DNA of 64,000 bases from Saururus chinensis (lineage: Eukaryota; Streptophyta; Magnoliopsida; Piperales; Saururaceae): contig CP141142.1 in the NCBI GenBank assembly GCA_035235625.1, forward strand, positions 51,873,644 to 51,937,643, written 5' to 3'. The translations under genes and the position numbers were made by a program. Positions 1-11,721 of the stretch are shown here, one piece after another. The notes below the pieces were generated by a model. That model worked only from the letters and a program-made list of their open reading frames with translations. It had not been told where the DNA came from and made no database searches. The stretch's first letter is position 1. Each line of letters opens with the position of its first letter.

Positions 1-980
1 GTATCATATTTCAGATTTGTTAAAATATTTTGAGTTTTTTATATTTTTTATAACGAGGAGAATGAAAGTCTTTCCGACCAGACTAGAAGTCTAGAAGGTG
101 TTCCCTCACCCACACATCATACATACCGAGTTCCAAAATGTAATCAATATTTTTAATTTAAAGAGACAAAATATTTTTATTTTTATGAACACTTTGAAAT
201 TCCATTCTCCTCGAGTACAAAACTGTCTTGACACTTAGAAAAAGCATATATAATGATTTGTGTTTAGGGACTTCTCACACACATGCATGTTGCTTGGCAT
301 AACTCTTACCCAAGTGTTAGGTTCAAATTAATTAAAAACTAGTGACCGATGCTTGGAATTGCCATATATATATAGAGAGAGAGAGAGATCAGTTACTGAA
401 AATATGGGTTAGTAACATTGGTTTCTTTAAGAAAATCTGGAAGAAGGGACGCAGCATAATCTCATATTTCAGACAAAGAAAATGACAAAACAGGCACTAG
501 AAAATAAAGATCCAATACAAGACAAACTGATTTCCTTGAATTTGCTGATTCCCCATCGGTATTTTTGGTTGTCAGAAAAGAATCCGGATTCTTCCAAACA
601 CTCCAGACAAGCCCATTCTCAGAATGGGAAAAGCATTCTCATTTACAAGGGAAATGAACAGAGGCAAGCTTTCAAACCTGCAAATCTTGGAGAACATGAG
701 GGTCCAGCTATTTCTTTCCCAGAACCTCCTCCTCTCTGTCCACTCTTATCTAGATAACAAGTGCAAAAAAGATCAACCTACGTGCCCAGCTGGGAAAATA
801 CCCCATTTGGACCAAACATGGCTAGGGTTTTCTATGCCTAGGCAAGGTTAAAAGGTGGTGTAGTGGGTGCCTGCCACGTTTTTTTAAAGTTCCTTCAGTT
901 CTTCTTTCGCCCTGGACCTGAGATGCTTGGTTGTTGGGATTTTTTATTCTTAGGGTTGATGGATTAAAGCAGGTAATGTT
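1..980. other. Intergenic DNA left of MIR160
   Basis: AT-rich sequence in which I recognise no gene. A short TA/GA microsatellite lies at about 366-389. Open frames at 482-851 show no familiar domain and look like chance frames. The last few hundred bases presumably hold the MIR160 promoter. Confidence 0.5.
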
Positions 981-996
981 TCTCATCTTCAAGATC

Positions 997-1004
997 TATA
1001 AATT
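997..1004 (+). promoter_or_regulatory. TATA box of the MIR160 transcription unit
   Basis: TATAAATT is followed about 30 bp later by a CA/CT-rich stretch (about 1020-1095), typical of plant RNA polymerase II start regions, and then by the miR160 hairpin about 180 bp downstream. The spacing fits a pri-miRNA promoter. The start site itself is inferred. Confidence 0.6.
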
Positions 1005-1180
1005 CACTACCCTCACCTCCTACACTAGCCCCTCACACACACACTCTCTCTCTTTCTCCGCCTTTGCTCTCTCTCTCGCTCTCTCTCTCACTCTTCTGAA
1101 GTCCCACCTCCTATTCTCAAGCAAGGGAAGGTTTCAGAAGGGTTAGGAGCTGAAGGGAAGAGATAGGTGAAATAGGGTTG

Positions 1181-1201
1181 TGCCTGGCTCCCTGTATGCC
1201 A
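1181..1201 (+). ncRNA. miR160: Mature miR160 (5p)
   Basis: A 21-nt sequence starting TGCCTGGCTCCC and ending GTATGCCA, identical to my recollection of the canonical plant miR160. It begins with U in RNA, the usual 5' base for AGO1 loading. Known targets are ARF mRNAs; none is in this window. Confidence 0.96.
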
Positions 1202-1243
1202 CACGCAGAGACCCATCTCTTTACTGATCGGCTAGTGTGGGTG

Positions 1244-1264
1244 GCGTGCGAGGAGCCAAGCATA
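1244..1264 (+). ncRNA. miR160 star strand (3p)
   Basis: A 21-nt sequence starting GCGTGCGAGG and ending GCCAAGCATA. It pairs with the 5p strand with 2-nt 3' overhangs at both ends, which supports a functional hairpin over a chance match. Confidence 0.93.
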
Positions 1265-1289
1265 CCCTTTCTCTCTGCATAATCCTTTT

Positions 1290-4050
1290 TGTACCAGTAG
1301 CAATCCTTTCCTTATTTTTTGTCTGGTTTTATGATATTCTGAATTCTGATATGCCATTGTTTACTACAACTTAAGTTTTTCAAACTTGTTTCAAATGATG
1401 AAAAGTTCAAAATTCTAGCAACTTTTTTTTCCTATTTTAAATGAAAGCAAACAATATACTAAATATCACGTTCGCCATCTAATGTCGCTTGTTTGCTTGA
1501 CAGATACTAGATTGCCTTGCGGTGGAGTGTGCAAGTGTCACATTCATTTTCTTGAGAGGTTTTTGTATCTAGTTGATCGTGCAAAAGAGTGTCTTGATAT
1601 AAAAATGCTTCTGTTGGAAATTTGGGTTCCATCTGAGTTTCTTATGAATGACTTCTAAATCTAATTCGTCAGCTAGCACTCTACAGGGAAAAAGATGACA
1701 AGTTGAAGAGATACATACGGAGGTAGCTGCTGGCTGATCTTCATATGTTAGTGGTCAGTATAGAGGATAATACTGTGAAGAATGTCTGATCTTCTCATCG
1801 GGCAATGTACCAAGGTTTCATCTTTTTACCTTCCTGTAAGCAAGCAAGATGGCCTCTACCCCGAACTACCAGCTTATTGTTTTATAGTCTCGATGTATAT
1901 TCAAGGTCTCTAGGAAACTGCAGGAAGGACTACACCGTAAGCATGTTGAAGCGGAAGATCACCTTGCATATGATAACGATCGAGGAGACAGCTTGAGCAG
2001 GAATACAAAGTTCTCATAGTCGACGCTTGAAATAGCTATGATTCGTACAATTTTCTGTTTACAGCAGATAATACTAATCCTCAGGCAAAATGTCATCTTC
2101 TATGTTACTTCTTATTTTCGGGCACCCATGATGCAACTGTATCGTTATTTATAAAATTTGGCTCGTATAATTTAAGCATCACGCTTAAGTGTTTTTTTTT
2201 GTATGAATGCGTAACCGGATGTTCAATTCTTGAGAATCATGACCGGATCATGTGTGGGGTGTGTAATGTGTATGCAATTGGCGGCGGGATATGGCGCTCT
2301 AAGAGTCCCAAAGGTCCGAAGGAACAAAACTGATACACCGCCAGATGCTGTACATAACAAAGACTTCTTGAGAACCATGCATATGCTGCACATAACAAAT
2401 AGAGCAATTCTTCCTTGTATAATGAACAAGCTGATATACCCCAGACGCTAAAAAATCAATGTTGTTATGCTTTGCACTTTAAACATTAGTAACTACGTAA
2501 GTAAAATAAGGCCCCGTCGCCGTTATAACACTTTGTGTTATTACTATTACAAAGCTGAAAACTCCTTTGTCTTGCTGTATTTCTTCTGAAATCGAGCCAT
2601 GAACAGAAAAGTGTTCTACGTCTGCAGTTCGCACCCGATTGACCAATAAGTACATGATGGCGAAAACAAGAATTTTTTACCAACCGAGTTAGGCACTGAG
2701 TTCACCCTCTACACAAGAAAGGCATCTCACGCTTTTGCTTGTTGTCGTGTTGTTTTCCCTGCAATTGATGAATTTGCAGCCTTTGCTTTCTCCCCATCTG
2801 TCTGTCTCTGTGCACCATTTCTCTTACTTTCAGGAAGAGCATCTATTCCAATATCCAATCTCTCTCTCTCTGAGAAAGAATCTTAAAAGTTCAGCCCTTT
2901 TTCGTTCCAAAGTTCACGTGGGGGCCCGTTCAGGTGCCGTTCTTGTCCCCGGAATCGATTTCAGATTGAAAATGAACGACCGCGATATACATGATTAAAC
3001 AATCCCACAGGCCACAAGGAGAGAAGTGTGCAGAGCGTGGTGTACTTTGGGAGGGGCCCGGGCGTTGATTATAATCATGCGATTCCTGGTCTCCATCGAA
3101 CAAAACCCCACCACTGCCTGGTCCCAGGTTTTCGGCACCCCGACTCTCCCAATGGATTTTTGTGGGCACTTTAAGCAGGTGGATGCCATGAATATATACA
3201 AGCAAACTTGGCATCTCTAGCTCATCTGTGCGTATGGTGAATACGGGCACAGGTTCATGAGAGGGGAGGGGAGTTCTCTATATGTTTTCCCTTCAATTCA
3301 GTTCCAGTTCCGCTGTCATGGGTGGTGGTGTGGTGGAGGAGTACGACGGGTGCCTTTTGCTTTGCCCGCCCAGGCTTTTGCTTTTGCTTTTTTCTGTGGG
3401 ACTCGGAATAAATTTCCGCTTTCAGGCTGGAGTGACCAAACTTGTCTTGTCCTCAGTGATCACTGAATTCCGACCGGTAGGTCCGCGTGCTCCTTGATTC
3501 ATTCATTCCTTCTGCTGGGTCCTAGTTCCCATAAATCAAATCAAATTAATCAGTTTTGAGGGCGGGAATAGGGACATCCTCCCAGAGGCAGCCTAAAGCT
3601 CAAATCACCAGACCCCTTCTAGCTAGTTGGTCGGACATTGTTTGTCCCGTTGGTCAAGCCCCCGTTTGGTCTGTATTTCCTTCTCTTATGTGATTTACGT
3701 ATATATGTTTTAGACGAGGCACCCAAATGCAATTTCCCCTCTGATTTTTTCCTCCTAAGTCAACCATCTGTTTTTATTCTTCCTACAAAATTGGGTGGTA
3801 AATTTCCACTTGTGGACGAACTCAATTTTGACATGGATGACCCAGTGCCGTGCAAACGAACCACTACTTGTGCCTCAGCCTTTAGCCTTTTTCAAATCCT
3901 TGCTTGGAGGAGGTCAAAAGAAGTCAGACTCAATAATCAGGAGTCCAATTTACTATAATTTTTGGCTGATAGCAGCTACAGGGCTTTATGTAATTATACT
4001 TAATGTAGCAAATAGCATCTTATCTAGAAAATCCAAACCCGTTTATTTAC
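1290..4050. other. Intergenic stretch right of MIR160
   Basis: Probably holds the rest of the MIR160 primary transcript and then unassigned DNA. A less AT-rich block at about 2700-3500 has pyrimidine-rich runs and overlapping short open frames on both strands (for example 2735-2998 and 2930-3250 reverse). None shows a recognisable domain or spliced structure, so I call no gene. Confidence 0.4.
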
Positions 4051-4059
4051 ATAAACCCG

Positions 4060-5160
4060 ACCCACCTAACCCGACTACAGATAGGGTTATAGTACGGGTT
4101 TAGGTTCTTAACCCATTTTCGATTTAGGGTCGGGTCAAACCCGACCCACACAACCCAGTCAACCCAACTATAAATAATAATAAAATCTATTATTGTTGTG
4201 TTGGTATATTAGACTTATTTATATTATTATTATAGTATTTATTTAGTATATACTATGTTAAACCAAATATGCTTAAAACACAAATTTGGGCATAAATAAA
4301 ATATTTAGAGTATAAATGCAATCACATATATTTTACCTTGTGATAGGCATCCATTTTTGGATAACAAATAATCGTATCTTCAAGGTGTAGTTAATTTCTA
4401 TATAGCTTAATTTTAAGGTGCGGTTAATTTCTATTTTGTTGTATTCATTACTCATATTATCTCCTTCAGTAAGACACATTACACATTAGACTCAACTTTG
4501 TGTGAAATGCCTAACAATCATAATATGGATCAGATTAGAACACATGTAATGAGAGAGGCAAATGATAAAGCTCGATAAAGGATAGTTTTCAGAGAAAGAA
4601 AATTATAAATAAATGTCACTGGCTGCTTAGGATGGTGGGGCTACGAGCAGCCATAAATAAGCAGTTACAGAAATTTTAGAATACATGCTGAATCGCATGA
4701 TCCTCTCTGATCATCAAAGAAATGATGTTTAATCTATTTTGCGTTTATATGAAAGTTATCGAAAGTCAAGTAGGCTGATCTTGAGTAATTAAACGTTGAA
4801 AGTCTGTTTTGTTATTTTTCTTTCATAATAAAGTAAATACAATAGTGCACTTCTAAGGTTTTTATTGATGACTACTATAAAAATATGTCGCCACAAATCA
4901 GCTAAAGAATCAAACATTATAAATTAATGTTGTAATATACTTAATTTTTTTTGTTTAGTCTTTGTAACAAGAAGGTATATAATACGAGTTTAACAAAAAA
5001 AATTGAAAGAAATAAGTAAAATTACCTACATATCTGGCCCGACCGGACTAAAATAAAATTAAGATATAAAATTTTAACCTAATTTAAAAATAAAGTCTAA
5101 TTATGACCTAACTTAATTTTAATACAGGACAAGGCCAACCTGACCCAATTTTTGACCCAA
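4060..5160 (+). mobile_element. Degenerate hAT-like non-autonomous element, copy 1
   Basis: About 1.1 kb matches the better-preserved element at 33326-34515 in the same order and orientation. Shared blocks include an ACCCGACCC-rich start, a TTATTTATATTATTATTATAG-like run, CTTCAAGGTGTAGTTAATTTC, a segment around ATGATCCTCTCT, and an ACCCGACC-like end. The left terminus is not recognisable and the right is eroded, so limits are approximate. There is no transposase. The family call rests on the ends of copy 2. Confidence 0.6.
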
Positions 5161-5768
5161 TTGTTTGTCCCGTTAGATCAACGAGTGGCACGTTTATCGT
5201 GTGGCACATTTAGGTGGGCGGCTCGGGTGGGAGGATAGCTTCCATTGTCAATGTTTACATACGAATGCACCAATTAAATACGATCCGTAGTAGAACATGG
5301 TTGGACAGGCGCCGGGGAAGACATAGGCAAAGTGCTCTTGGTTGAACTGAAAGTGGACTCTTAAAGCTGAGCTTCATGATTTACCAAGTGGTTTTCTTTG
5401 TTTAATCGCAAATGCAGTGCATGCCACGGCTGAAAGTGAATCAAAGCAGAATGCCCCTCTATTCTGGGGTCTAACTCAAGACTCTTGGATTCACAAAAAG
5501 AAAACCACTCTTCGACCCAAAAATCTTCTTCCCCGATTCCACTTTTTACAAGTTCCCTTTTACAAGCCTTCAGCTTTATAAACAACACGTAAAAGTAAGG
5601 ATACAAAAGAGTCGCCAAGAATAAAAGAATGAAGAATCTATGATGAATTCTACCACAAATTTACAGGAAAATATGTAAAAAAATAGCTCTGTTGATTTAG
5701 AAAAACCAGATGGGATTATTAATGTGGGACGGAGAGTGTATAGATGGCACGTGCCCGGGAACAGCTAC

Positions 5769-8700
5769 TCAGTGACTTAGCTCTGCTGTTCCGGTGAAGT
5801 AAAGCGACTGATGAGAAGTGCTATTTGTGTTTTTTGATGATGAAGAAGAATCGTCTAATGGAGACAGTCCAGAGGAGGCAGTGGATGAAGTATTCTTTGG
5901 TCTGCCTGCTGGTCCTTGAACTTTGAGGTCCTTCAAGTCGGAAATGATCCCTGGTTTTGTAATCTTCTCATCACCCACTCTCATTTCGCCTCTAAGCATT
6001 TTTACGACAGAGGACATGGACGGTCGGAGCTTCGGCATCTCTTGTGTGCAGAGGAGACCAATCTTCAGGAACCTGCAAGCCTCCTCGATGTCGTAGTCAC
6101 CATGAAGGGCTGGATCTATCAGCTCTTCTAGCTCGCCACGTTGGTGGAGCTCCCATGTCTGTAACATCAGTGATACGAGATAACCACGGAGTTAACAACT
6201 TCATCATAATCATGGTTCATTGTAAATAAAAGCATATAAAAGAAGTCCCAAAGAGGCAAAGAGTATCTTCAGAACATCCCAGACCAAGATTCTCATGGGG
6301 TGATGAGGCTGTTTTGAGCGATTTAATAAATTAACAAAAAAAAAACAATTCCAACTTTCCAACCCGTTCTAATAATTAACAAAATTTGCGAATTCCAACC
6401 CAAGTTTTTGCCCACCTTTTGAAGAAGATACTTTTCTTCAGGAGCTAATTTCACGTCAGTATTGCGCCTCCCGCTGATAATCTCCAAGATGAGAACTCCA
6501 AAGCCATATATGTCTGCTTTTCTGGTCAGATGCCCGCGTATTGCATACTCGGGTGCCAGATAGCCTCTTCAAAAAACAAGCGCACTAAGAACATTAGAGC
6601 ATTGAAGCCAGTGATAACCAATAGGGAAACTAATTTAAGAAGCCGGCCTTCAGGGGCCAGCATCATATTCAGACCAATTAGACATATGAGTTTCTTTATT
6701 CGCATTTTCTAGACATAAGAGTTCAATCAATGAGTGATGAACACTTGAAAAACCATCCCAAGCAGTCAGCTAAAAGCAAATGTGAAAATTATTAGTTGAA
6801 TTCACCAACGACTTATATACTATTGCCAATCTTACAAGAAGGGATCACGCCTGGGCCCAAAAGAGGTGCATTACGTAGATCTTCAAGAATACACAGAAGA
6901 GAGAGTTGACCTTACATGGTTCCTGCAACACGGGTACTAACGTGAGTCATGTTTGCTGGAAGAAGCTTTGCTAGACCAAAATCAGAAATCTTTGGGGTGA
7001 GATCTTTGTCAAGAAGGATATTGCTTGCTTTGATATCTCTATGAACAATGTGTGGATGGACTCCTTCATGAAGATATTCAAGCCCGCGTGCAATGCCGAT
7101 ACATATTTTTGAGCGTGTTGCCCAGCGAAATTGGATGTTGCTATTATTATCATCTGAAAGTAGAACAAGATAAGCTCAAAACCTAAATCACAAATATGAC
7201 CAATATAACAAAAATCACAGATATGAGTTCCAATGAGGGTGAATCAGAAAATGAACAGTTCAAACATAAATGAATAAGAGATTCCAAGCCTAAAACTGCA
7301 GAAGAATGAATGATCTATCAGAAATTCAAATTAGATTCCTTCAATATATGTCAAACTTATTTAAAAAACAATAATAAGCAAAAAGGTAGCATAAGCATGA
7401 ACTCAAGCTACCACTCCTAAGCATAATTTTGTCGATGTGGGCCCTTCCAATATTAGTAGAGGGTGGGGCCAAGGCGGATTTAAAAAGGACCACATAATAT
7501 AGGGCCTCCAGCTCATTTAGACATGTGGCCCCCTCCATCTCTTCATTATAATCTCACCTTTAAATCAACAATTACGATTAAAGTTTCTAATTTGAACCCC
7601 TGGAGGTGTCAGATAAGTGTGGATTCAGATATAAATCCCCCATAACTATGGAGGTCTACCAATTTTTGTGGCCATTCATACAAATATACAGAGTAAAAAA
7701 ATACAAAAATTCATCATATTCTAGCCATTGATTTGGAGTTATATTTTTGTACTAAAAATAAAAGATTTGGGTTTAAAATTTTGACCAGTCATGATGAGTG
7801 GTTCACGCTCATAAAAAGGGCCCAAACGTCACATAAATCCTATCCCTGTGATTTGCCAATCATCCCTGTTAAGCCCACACCTGTTCGATGGTAGGCCACA
7901 AAAGTGGGCCCACAAGTAACTGAGTATAGGGACTCTAAGAGTATTATTTAGTTTTTTTTCTAAGTCTTTATCTTAGTTTTTACATTGTTGAGAGTAGTTT
8001 AGTCTTAATTGTTAATTTCTATAGGAAATTAAGAAGAGAAGTTTGTAGGAAGACAAAGGAGGAAACTTTATTTCTCTAAGTCATGTTCTATTACAATAAA
8101 GAAGGGATCACCTCTCATAATCAGAGAAAGGTCGACCCTAAACCTTAATCACAGCAAATGTCCTAATTGCCCTTCACTTAAGCAAGAGTTAATCAATAGG
8201 AAAATAACAATTAACTGGATTGATTCAACTATCCTCTATAACGTAAAAACCAAGATAAACACAGAAAATAACTGAATAACAATAACACTAAAAGAATAGA
8301 AGAAGAGTTTGAGAGCAGTTAGCCTTTTTCTAATGGTAAATTTTACTAGAATTATTATGCTTTTATATCACTTTTTCATAGCATATCTGTTGTTGGTGGT
8401 CATGTTTAGTAAATACTCCTCTCTAAAGTAACTAACCACCCTTTCACAGTAACAGCTGCTTGAGAAGCCAAATATATATTTCTGAATCACCATATGGGAT
8501 GTCTCATGCTTAAGAGAACCAGGATGGATATTGAGGTCTTTGATCCTTTGAGACACATGGAGAAAATATGCCAGTATATCTAATTAATTACACCATAACT
8601 TATGTTCTAGGAAAGATATACACCCATTAATAAGTTTTCTTTATTTCTGTCATCCTTGAGCAATCAATAATGAAAGGTGAGCATAATTTTTCACCACTAG

Positions 8701-9934
8701 CAAATGATAAAGATAGAAATGTTTTTATGAGAGATACCCTTGCTGAGAAATTCCCAACGAGCTTTATTGCTATTTTTACTTAGAAGAGTCTGCGCAAGGC
8801 TGTTATTCTCAAGATACCCATAGACCAATATCCTGTGATTTCCTTCCACACAGTAACCATACAAGTTGACTAGGTTCTCATGCTCAATGTCACTGATCGC
8901 TTTTAGCTCAGTTAGAAATTCCCTTTCTCCTTGCATCGATTGAGCTGAAAGGACTTTTATAGCAGCAATTTTGCCCCCACTAAGTCTTCCCTGAATGCGA
9001 ATCCAAATTAACTTAGTTAAAGCTGCAAGTGATCCAAATTAAACTAAGACAAGTATACTAAACATTCAATAGAATTCACCTTGTATACACTGCCAAAACC
9101 ACCCTCTCCAATTTTATTAGCAGGGCTGAAGTCTTCTGTTGCAACTCTCATTTCCCTGTAAGAGTATCTTCTAACGTTGTTAATTTCTGACACTGCCACA
9201 AGCAGATAGAAACCAATCAGTAACTTTAAAACCAAACAACCATCTCTTACATACTGAAGGGATTGAGAAGTAGAACAGATGAGAATAAAGCAGACCACGT
9301 TAAAAAACAATCTTAGATTTACAGAATCATGTTCAAAATTATTCCTTTTTAAGAATGTCCATCAGTTGGAGAATCATAAGCTTTTACATAAATGTGAGTC
9401 TGTCTCTTTGGCCCAATCGTCAATGAGAACAAACATAAGCATGCTCCTGCTTTGTTATTTTGTTTATTTATATGATAACCTCGTTTTAATGGAAGCATGT
9501 TCACATTCTCCTGCTGTCATTGTCCATCGATCAGCCCAATAATGAGCTTCCACATGGACACCGCTCGAGTCTGCTAGGTACCCCATATAGTATCATAATA
9601 GAAGAAAGGTGGGTACATGGTCCACTCTGCACCCCTTGTATCTGATAAGTAATAATAATTTATCAACAATATGGAAGCTTGGTTTGCATCAGAATAGAGC
9701 ATTGAGTGGATCCTCGTAAGCAATGATGACGTAGTTGATACTTGTAATATCTTACTAACTTTTCATATTAGATAGTGTGCTATACAGGTACGTTTACATT
9801 ATAATTGAGGTTTAATCAATTGTTCCATAAGAACAAAAAGTAGGGACTCTGATGAACCTACCTTCAAGAATTTCATTAGATTCCTTGGACGAAGTAGTAT
9901 TCCTCCTTTGCCATAAGCAAGAAAACCAATCCAT
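5769..9934 (-). CDS. CRPK1-like: CRPK1-like receptor-like cytoplasmic Ser/Thr kinase
   Basis: Six coding exons join in frame: 9934-9862, 9186-9080, 8990-8780, 7153-6916, 6566-6416 and 6158-5769, totalling 1170 nt (389 aa). All junctions are GT..AG and every phase closes. The protein has a short N-terminus (MDWFSCLW, with a Cys that could be acylated) and no signal peptide, leucine-rich repeats or membrane segment, so it is a cytoplasmic kinase probably tethered to the membrane. Visible motifs are the glycine loop GEGGFGSVY (about 50-58), the ATP-binding lysine in AAIK (K72), HRD (D170), DFG (D188) and APE (214-216), followed by a Ser-rich tail. The order matches Arabidopsis At1g16670 (CRPK1), a plasma-membrane kinase that phosphorylates 14-3-3 proteins in the cold. 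It could be a paralogue. The third intron (7154-8779) is large, and splicing of the exons is inferred. Confidence 0.9.
7154..8779 (-). other. Large intron 3 of the CRPK1-like gene
   Basis: This 1.6 kb intron lies between subdomains IV/V and VI of the kinase. It is AT-rich, with a GC-richer block at about 7430-7530 (GTGGGCCC and similar) that may be transposon debris. I recognise no complete element or coding frame. Confidence 0.5.
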
Positions 9935-11720
9935 CCTGATGAGTTAAGCCAACTATGAAGCTTTACAAAATAGGCAGAGTACCAGATATGACTTCGAGCT
10001 TGCCCCTGCAAAATAAACTTTGAGCTAGCTTGACGCATTTTCCAAATTGAAAGGACATTATTATTCGAACTAGATAGCTATACTGGTTCTGTTTATAAAT
10101 TATGAAGTTAAATAACTTGATATCTCGGACAACAAATTGAAATCATGTTTTCTCTAAAAGACAAAGTGTGTCCATCAAACTGCTGGGCAAGCAATATTTC
10201 TAAAAATATAAATAGAAAAAATCTCGGTACACCGTCAGATTCCAACAATTGGTCATCCAATTCAAATCGTTGCCTAACCCCCATCATATCTCATCCTGGA
10301 GAGACGTCTCGCAACCCTTCCAATCAGGTTCATGCTGGGAATAGAAATGTGGTTATGAATGCTAATCCGAGTAACACATGATTTGCGACCAGCCATCCTT
10401 AGAAAGATCTACACCTAGGCAGATGGATATAATGCAAGTATTCAGGCAGAGTGGCAGTCCAACAAGATAGGGAAAATCTGGTGAGCAATAATTAATTATC
10501 CTGTGATCCGTTTTCCCTGGATCATTTACAAGGTAGTCTCGTGCAAGCTTTCAGAAGAAATAAACTTGGCAGTCAACCTGTTCAGACCCAACTTGGGTTC
10601 TGATGTGATTTCGGACCTTCGTTTGCATAAAGTGCCCATTGAAGTGGCTCAGTCTGAAGAGGAGTTAGAGCTTCATGAGGATGACTAATTCAATCTTCAT
10701 CTTAGCAACATCATTGAGCATTCTACAAAGGAATCAGCCAAAAAAAAGGAAGCAATCAAAGATTTCAAATTGTTTTGCTTTTTTATTTTTCTCTCTTTGA
10801 GTAGAATCCTATTTCCAGGTTTTTATTTTTTGGGGGATATAGTGTGTTTCCAGTTGTTCATAGATATGGATTTGGGGAAGGATCCTTGTTTCCTTTTGTA
10901 TTTTCTTTTGATGCTTTCTTTTGAGTTTATAAACTTTCTGATCACCGATCAAACAACAACAAAAAACACGATCATGATTAAGTAGATAGAAATGGTTGAC
11001 ATAATAGTCATAGCCGAGTTGAGCAAAGAGTGGACAGAAAATTGGATAGCATAAGGTATAGTTCTTAAATGCAAAGAAAAAGCTCACTAAAATTTGAGTT
11101 TCATATTACCTCTAGCTTGACTAAATGGTAGGGGCGTTCCTGTTGACAAGCGTCGAATTCCCGAAAACCCCTGTCTTGAGGCAACCACAAGGACAGAAGC
11201 CGCAGAACCTAGTCGAAAAGGCTAACAACAGAGTTTTCATCAGGAAATTTTGTCGTTTTTTTTCGATGAAGTATAAGAAGATGAGAAACTTCTCGCAATA
11301 AAATGTTGACAGCAGCTTGTATCCTAACAGTCAGGCATTGTATAAATATAAAAACCACTTAGCCCAATAATGAAAATAAAAAAATCACAAAAACAAGCCG
11401 TGCCGGGGAACAAAATAATTGACATGAAAAGAATTCCATATAGAAGGAACCAGCATAGTAATAACAGCAGCTGTGAATATAGCGGGCCGGAAGAAGTCAC
11501 CTGAGGAAAGGAAGATAGACAAGGAAAGCCGGCCGGAGGAGAGGAGAACAAATGGACGTGGGGGCGGCGGCGACACACGGCGGGTAGAATTCAAAGAAGT
11601 GACAAGGGTGACTTACGTAGGATCCCTTTCCTTAATAATTTTATGGGAGAGAGAAGTCAGACGACATTTTTTTGCTTTTTTAGTCCAAGTGAGGAGGGAG
11701 GGTGGAGAGAATCAAGCTTG
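9935..11720 (-). promoter_or_regulatory. Probable spliced 5' leader and promoter of the CRPK1-like gene
   Basis: On the minus strand, upstream of the start codon, there are leader-like blocks: a CT-rich exon candidate ending near 11502 with a GTGACT donor, a second ending near 11108 with GTAATA, and an acceptor near 10093 (TAAACAG). This would give a 5' UTR with two introns. It is inferred from composition and splice-like motifs only; no transcript evidence is available. Confidence 0.35.
10145..10688 (+). pseudogene. Unidentified coding-like fragment
   Basis: Two adjacent plus-strand open stretches (10145-10381 and 10503-10688) lie antisense to the presumed leader introns of the kinase gene. 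The second ends in a Glu/Leu-rich tail (SEEELELHEDD) before TGA/TAA-rich DNA. I do not recognise a family. It may be the relic of a retrotransposon or a captured gene, or just chance frames. Confidence 0.2.
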
Positions 11721-11721
11721 A

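Larger units (their letters stand above)
1165..1280 (+). ncRNA. MIR160: MIR160 precursor hairpin
   Basis: The 5' arm (1181-1201) carries the conserved mature miR160 and the 3' arm (1244-1264) the expected star strand. Paired by hand, positions 1-19 of the two arms form a duplex with two mismatches and three G-U pairs, leaving 2-nt 3' overhangs, as Dicer-like processing requires. The loop is 42 nt. The stem appears to continue below the duplex, AATAGGG pairing with CCCTTT. miR160 is an ancient land-plant microRNA that directs cleavage of ARF10/16/17-type auxin response factor mRNAs. Precursor ends are approximate. Confidence 0.96.

Noticed and set aside
2735..3250. Possible protein-coding gene at 2.7-3.3 kb
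   Set aside because: Competing frames on both strands, no family signature and no splice-linked continuation.
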